Of a stretch of 64,000 bases of DNA, positions 60,161 through 64,000 are shown in pieces. A model generated the notes under the pieces. That model was given only the letters and a program-made list of their open reading frames with translations. It made no database searches and was not told the DNA's origin. This DNA is from Pohlia nutans (Eukaryota; Streptophyta; Bryopsida; Bryales; Mniaceae). A program made the translations under genes and the position numbers. The stretch lies in assembly GCA_022496805.1 (NCBI GenBank), contig CM040099.1, positions 4,218,501-4,282,500 of the forward strand, given 5' to 3'. How positions within the stretch are numbered: position 1 is the stretch's first letter; every line of letters starts with the position of its first letter.

Positions 60161-60393
60161 TTAACCCTTAAACGTCCCATGGGGATGGTATATGCATTGT
60201 CGTATGATTGAGATTTGCTACCAACAAGAAACTCTAAATTGGGATCTTAATAGCTCATTAGAACCGCATTGATGTAAATTTCAATTTCTCTTTTGCACCC
60301 AAACCTATTAAAGGTGTGGATTCATTCCAAATACAACCAAAATACACCGTACTCTACTGGTCGCCACGACACGTTCAGACGTTTAGGGGTTAA
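60161..60393 (-). mobile_element. TTAA-type MITE, 233 bp
   Basis: It has perfect TTAA at both ends. It is the reverse complement of 11575-11809 along its whole length, for example GTCGCCACGACACGTTCAGA here against CTGAACATGCCGTGGCGAC there. Confidence 0.88.
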
Positions 60394-61526
60394 AATGAAA
60401 CATAAATTTCATGTCTAGACTTTGAAGAATTGTGGAGTTTAAAAAAAAATCATCAATGTATATAAGAGGTGTTTTTGAAAAGCTATAGAATTGTAATTTT
60501 AAATTTAGTATTCATTCAAAGGCTCAAAAAATGTAGAATTTTTCCTACAATTGTTTTAGTCACAAGGATCCTATGGCATTTTGCAATTTCAATATCCGTA
60601 CACTTCCAAATACTTGTTATAATTTGAGTCATGTATGATCATTAAGTCTCTTATGTTTTTTCTTTCATTATAGAATGATTAATCAAGTATAGAACAAATC
60701 TATTCACTTGAAATCTCTTAACAACATTCTATTTTATCAACATTATGCAAAATCTCCTAAAATTTGACTTCTCTTCAAAAACATCGTAGATTCTAATGGG
60801 GCAATGTTGATAAGAGATGTAATTTGTTTGGAAAGTTGATTTGAATGTAATAGTTCACTCAATGGTTGCAACATACTTGTTGAGTATTGTTCAAATACGT
60901 GAAAAATATTTTCATTCTTGTGTAGTCAATTGAAACTTGAATTATTGTATTCGGTTGTTGGGGTTGGCATCTCATGCTGAATAATTTTTTTGGGGGAAAG
61001 TCCCTTTTCAACAAATGTCAAATTATGTGAATATTCTTCAAGATCCTATTTTTCGTCATAGATAATATTCCATGATTTTTTTGAAAGATTTAACCTAAGG
61101 ATTTGAAGCTTTAAAATGACAAATTTGATTAATCATATTATAAAAAGTATCAACCAAGGTTTAAGCTTCTCTTCTTAAAATTGCTTTTTGCCGACGTTGG
61201 CGACCGACTATGGTATTATTTTGTTCATGGCATCGAGGGTAGCATCCACGACCTACATCCACATGGCAGAGTTAGTAGAACTACTCCAACGATCTTTTTA
61301 TTTGCGGTGCTCTTTGGGCCAACGTTATAATTCTTCCTCCTGGCCTGAAAGTCCACTTCTACCTGCTATGCTGACATTGCTGTACTCTCCTTGCCACAAT
61401 ACGTTATTTTCAAGGTGCAAATCTCTTTCCCACTACTCATCCCAGACACAATGTTTGCACTTGTTTTATTCCAATGATTGCGTATCCAGGATGAGATATC
61501 ATGTCTACACCGTGCTTTTTTAACCC
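60394..61526. other. AT-rich intergenic DNA, nothing recognised
   Basis: A 111-codon plus frame (61188-61523) shows no motif and runs into the next element's terminus. I do not call it. Confidence 0.45.
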
Positions 61527-62072
61527 TTAACCCTTGAACGCTCCTGCGTCCAATATCTGGACGATGGACAGATTCAAGTTATTCGATTCTCATCTGCATT
61601 GGACAGTTTTCATCCAAATAAATTTCTCTTGGTTCTTGTGCAAGTTCACTATGTATTGTACGGTTTGGATGTTTAAAATTGGTTATTATGATTTTTGGAA
61701 AAATCACACAATTGGTTTATGTCAAGTTTCATTCGTAGTTCAAAAAGTGAGACCTAAAACATGATTTTCCAAAATAAGTAGAATCAAATAATGGAAACCA
61801 TACCATCTCATAGAGCATGTTATTCCAATTTCATTACAATATTTTAAATTTTTTTGTGTTAATGTGGGATTTTAAATCGAATTTCAAGAGAAAACCTTGC
61901 AAAAATAATTAAAAATACTTAATAAAAAAATGATAAATCCAACCGTACAGATGTGATCTTCACGTTGACATTTACAACTTTGCTTTGTACATCAACTCCA
62001 TTTTTGGTATTCATCTAACATTTTATAACGTTTCTTTGAAAACATCGTTGAATTGGGACCTTAAAGGGTTAA
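61527..62072 (+). mobile_element. TTAA-type MITE, family C, 546 bp
   Basis: Left TTAACCCTTGAACGCTCC (a second TTAA lies 7 bp upstream), right GGGACCTTAAAGGGTTAA. A CCAATATCTGGACG hairpin lies inside the left end, as in other family C copies. It defines the family. Confidence 0.78.
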
Positions 62073-62438
62073 ATGTCAAGGAAAGCCCCATAGGCTTATT
62101 TATGAGAGAATGATGAATAAAAAAAGTATATTTTCTCAACCAAATCAAGCGATGATTGGTGCGTTGGAAAGCTACTGAAAAAGTGATTTAGACTCTAAAT
62201 TTGCGCCTCATTTGGAAGATAGTGGAAACATTGGCAAGCAATCAAAGTTATCAAAATGAGCAGGAGTTGAGGTTGAGGCAGCTGAGGTCGTTTCTTGAAA
62301 AGTGCCGCAGTGCTACAATACTGGCCAACATTGGCCAGCAGAGGTGTTTTTTCATTTTTTTCGTTTTTTTTTCCCCTTCGAGAATTTATATGCCTTTCAG
62401 GCTGCCCCACTTAGAGCCTCTTGATGTTTAAGGATTAA
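62069..62438 (+). mobile_element. TTAA-type MITE sharing its left TTAA with the previous element
   Basis: Left TTAAATGTCAAGGAAAGCCC, right CTCTTGATGTTTAAGGATTAA. It is homologous to 55916-56276. Confidence 0.72.
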
Positions 62439-62560
62439 AGGGTAGTTGAGCTCCCATGTCTCCATATGTGGTGCATTATAGGGAGGGTCATAAGGAGAAT
62501 TTGGACTTAAGTTTGAAATTGAAGCATTGGTGTGTAAGTTGCTAGAGAGAGAGGAACTCT

Positions 62561-62742
62561 CACTACAAGGAGAAGGCGTCGCTTTTCACTCCTTTTGTGA
62601 GTTAAACGGCGCCACTGTGCATTCATCAATGTTTTGGTTGGACTTGGTGAGTGTGATTTGTCACGTAGGGCAAGCGTGCACAATGAAAAACTATAGTGAA
62701 CAGGATCATATACAGTGAGAAACGACGCCTTTGCTTGTAGTG
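62561..62742. mobile_element. CACTA-type MITE
   Basis: It begins CACTACAAGGAGAAGGCGTC and ends with the inverse GACGCCTTTGCTTGTAGTG. The 3-bp target duplication TCT is at 62558-62560 and 62743-62745. The ends and target size are diagnostic of the CACTA superfamily. At 182 bp it cannot encode a transposase. Confidence 0.92.
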
Positions 62743-62745
62743 TCT

Positions 62746-64000
62746 TAGCATGAATGAAGAATTTGTTGGAAGAACTGCTACCAACTTGACCACCAAGATT
62801 AAAAAGGCGCATGCTACTCTTGATGCCCTCTTTCGGAAGTAGACTCTGTGTTACTAGGGTAATTTATAAGTTCCTTGACACAACATTTGGTGCTACTACA
62901 ATACTTCAAGATATATGTCATCTATGCATATTGAAGTCCTATTTATAATTTGTTCTTTGTCCACATGTGTAGGCAACTCCCTCGGCAATGCCACCTTTTC
63001 TACCAATGTCAATGCCTTCAGTGCATAAAGCCAAGCATGCATTTCCTTCTTCACATGTGGTGGTTGGCTCAATCTTTCTCATGAGTCTTGTCTTTATGGT
63101 TATCTACAGCAACTATGGCATTCTTTGCATATGGAAAAATTGTTACCAGTCTTGCTGAGTTGAAGTTTCCATTTGGCTCTATTTAATTTTGACAATCATG
63201 TTCACAATGTTGGGTGTTTCTAATGTTGAAAATGGGAGGACCAGGAGAGGGACAAAAGTAGTGGGCATGAATGCAGTTTGAAACTTCAACTTCTTTCAAG
63301 TTTCAAAGTAAAAAGAAGATTCAGAATATTCATTGTTGGAAGCATGAGGAAGAGTTTTCAATCACAAAGCATGATGATGCGCTCTCAATGTTGGAAACTT
63401 ATTGTTGCCTCTTTGAAATGAGTAGCATCTTGTAACATTGGGAGGGCCGTAGAATGCCAGTGCGCCACATGGCAAATTCTGTCCAACAATGAGAACCTCC
63501 GACAATGAAAGTGGCTACTTTGAAACCCACTAATCGGTGCATTTTTTCAAGTTCCATAGTGGCAATATAAAATGTTATAGTGGTGTTTCATATTTCAACA
63601 TTAATTCATATATTGGATAGAGAATATCACATACCTATAGTGTTGTATTATTTCCATCTACAATCTGGTGATTTCATCCAAGTTCTTTTTTAAATTTGAA
63701 GTTTTGTGGTGAAAAACTTCATGGTTTTTGGCCATTTTTTAGTCAAATTATTATTTTTGGGTGCAATCTAGCCATATTTGCCCAAAAAAAATGCCCTGGA
63801 GTAGATGATGAAGATGGAAATGAAGTAGATGAAGATGAAGATGAAGATGGAGCACAACCATGAAGAAAACCAACCATTGTCTAAAATAGTTTTGTGTTAA
63901 ATTTATGTTAGTTTCAATGAGTTTGTATGAGTTTTCAATGCAATTTTTACTAGTTTTAACAAAGATTTGCACTAGTAGAAGACAATTCGTTTTTCATTCC
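62746..64000. other. Intergenic DNA with a GAT microsatellite
   Basis: A (GAT/GAA)n tract lies at about 63803-63850. I see no gene in the rest. Confidence 0.45.

Noticed and set aside
61188..61523. 111-codon plus-strand frame
   Set aside because: Runs into a MITE terminus, and the composition shows no coding bias that I can see.

Overview
The window is nuclear DNA of a land plant. The evidence is seven spliced genes with GT-AG introns and plant-specific relatives (an RHF2A-type RING ligase, a Tic22-like plastid protein, the plant form of TRAPPC1, a GARP/MYB-like transcription factor), all embedded in AT-rich DNA full of MITEs. One of the genes encodes a Slo/BK-type potassium channel. Flowering-plant channel inventories have no such gene, so a non-flowering plant (bryophyte or other early-diverging lineage) is the more likely source. 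That is an inference and the species is not identified.

Layout. 1-4.2 kb: simple repeats and decayed repeats. 4.2-5.6 kb (-): GARP/MYB-like transcription factor, followed upstream by a long, more GC-balanced leader/promoter up to about 8.5 kb. 8.5-15.4 kb: a repeat island with MITEs, a 365-bp foldback and a 22-bp tandem array. 15.9-18.5 kb (+): PEBP/YbhB-like protein. 19.4-29.0 kb (-): 20-exon Slo-type K+ channel of 1138 aa. 30.6-32.8 kb (-): family-16 methyltransferase. 33.2-34.2 kb: array of 190-bp repeats upstream of it. 37.5-39.0 kb (-): TRAPPC1/BET5. 41.5 kb: 18-bp minisatellite with higher-order structure. 43.0-44.6 kb (+): Tic22-like protein in one coding exon. 45.7-51.2 kb: MITEs and a 3.6-kb nested foldback. 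51.9-55.1 kb (-): RHF2A-type RING-H2 ligase. 55.6-64 kb: repeat island with MITEs, a SINE and a CACTA MITE.

The genes look like an ordinary mixed set (ion transport, vesicle tethering, ubiquitin ligation, protein methylation, plastid import, transcription) with no sign of a shared pathway. Exon boundaries were assigned by hand from splice consensus, reading-frame continuity and family resemblance. Every chain of exons closes in frame to a stop.

The most unusual feature is a set of short DNA elements bounded by TTAA and ending in CCC(C/T)TAAA-type inverted termini, which is what piggyBac-type non-autonomous transposons look like. About sixteen copies can be bounded in 64 kb. They fall into several families, sit in introns and intergenic DNA, and repeatedly abut each other by sharing a single TTAA. 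Stowaway-type (TA), pogo-like (TA), CACTA (TCT) and tRNA-SINE insertions are also visible, several with intact target-site duplications and one with its empty site preserved.
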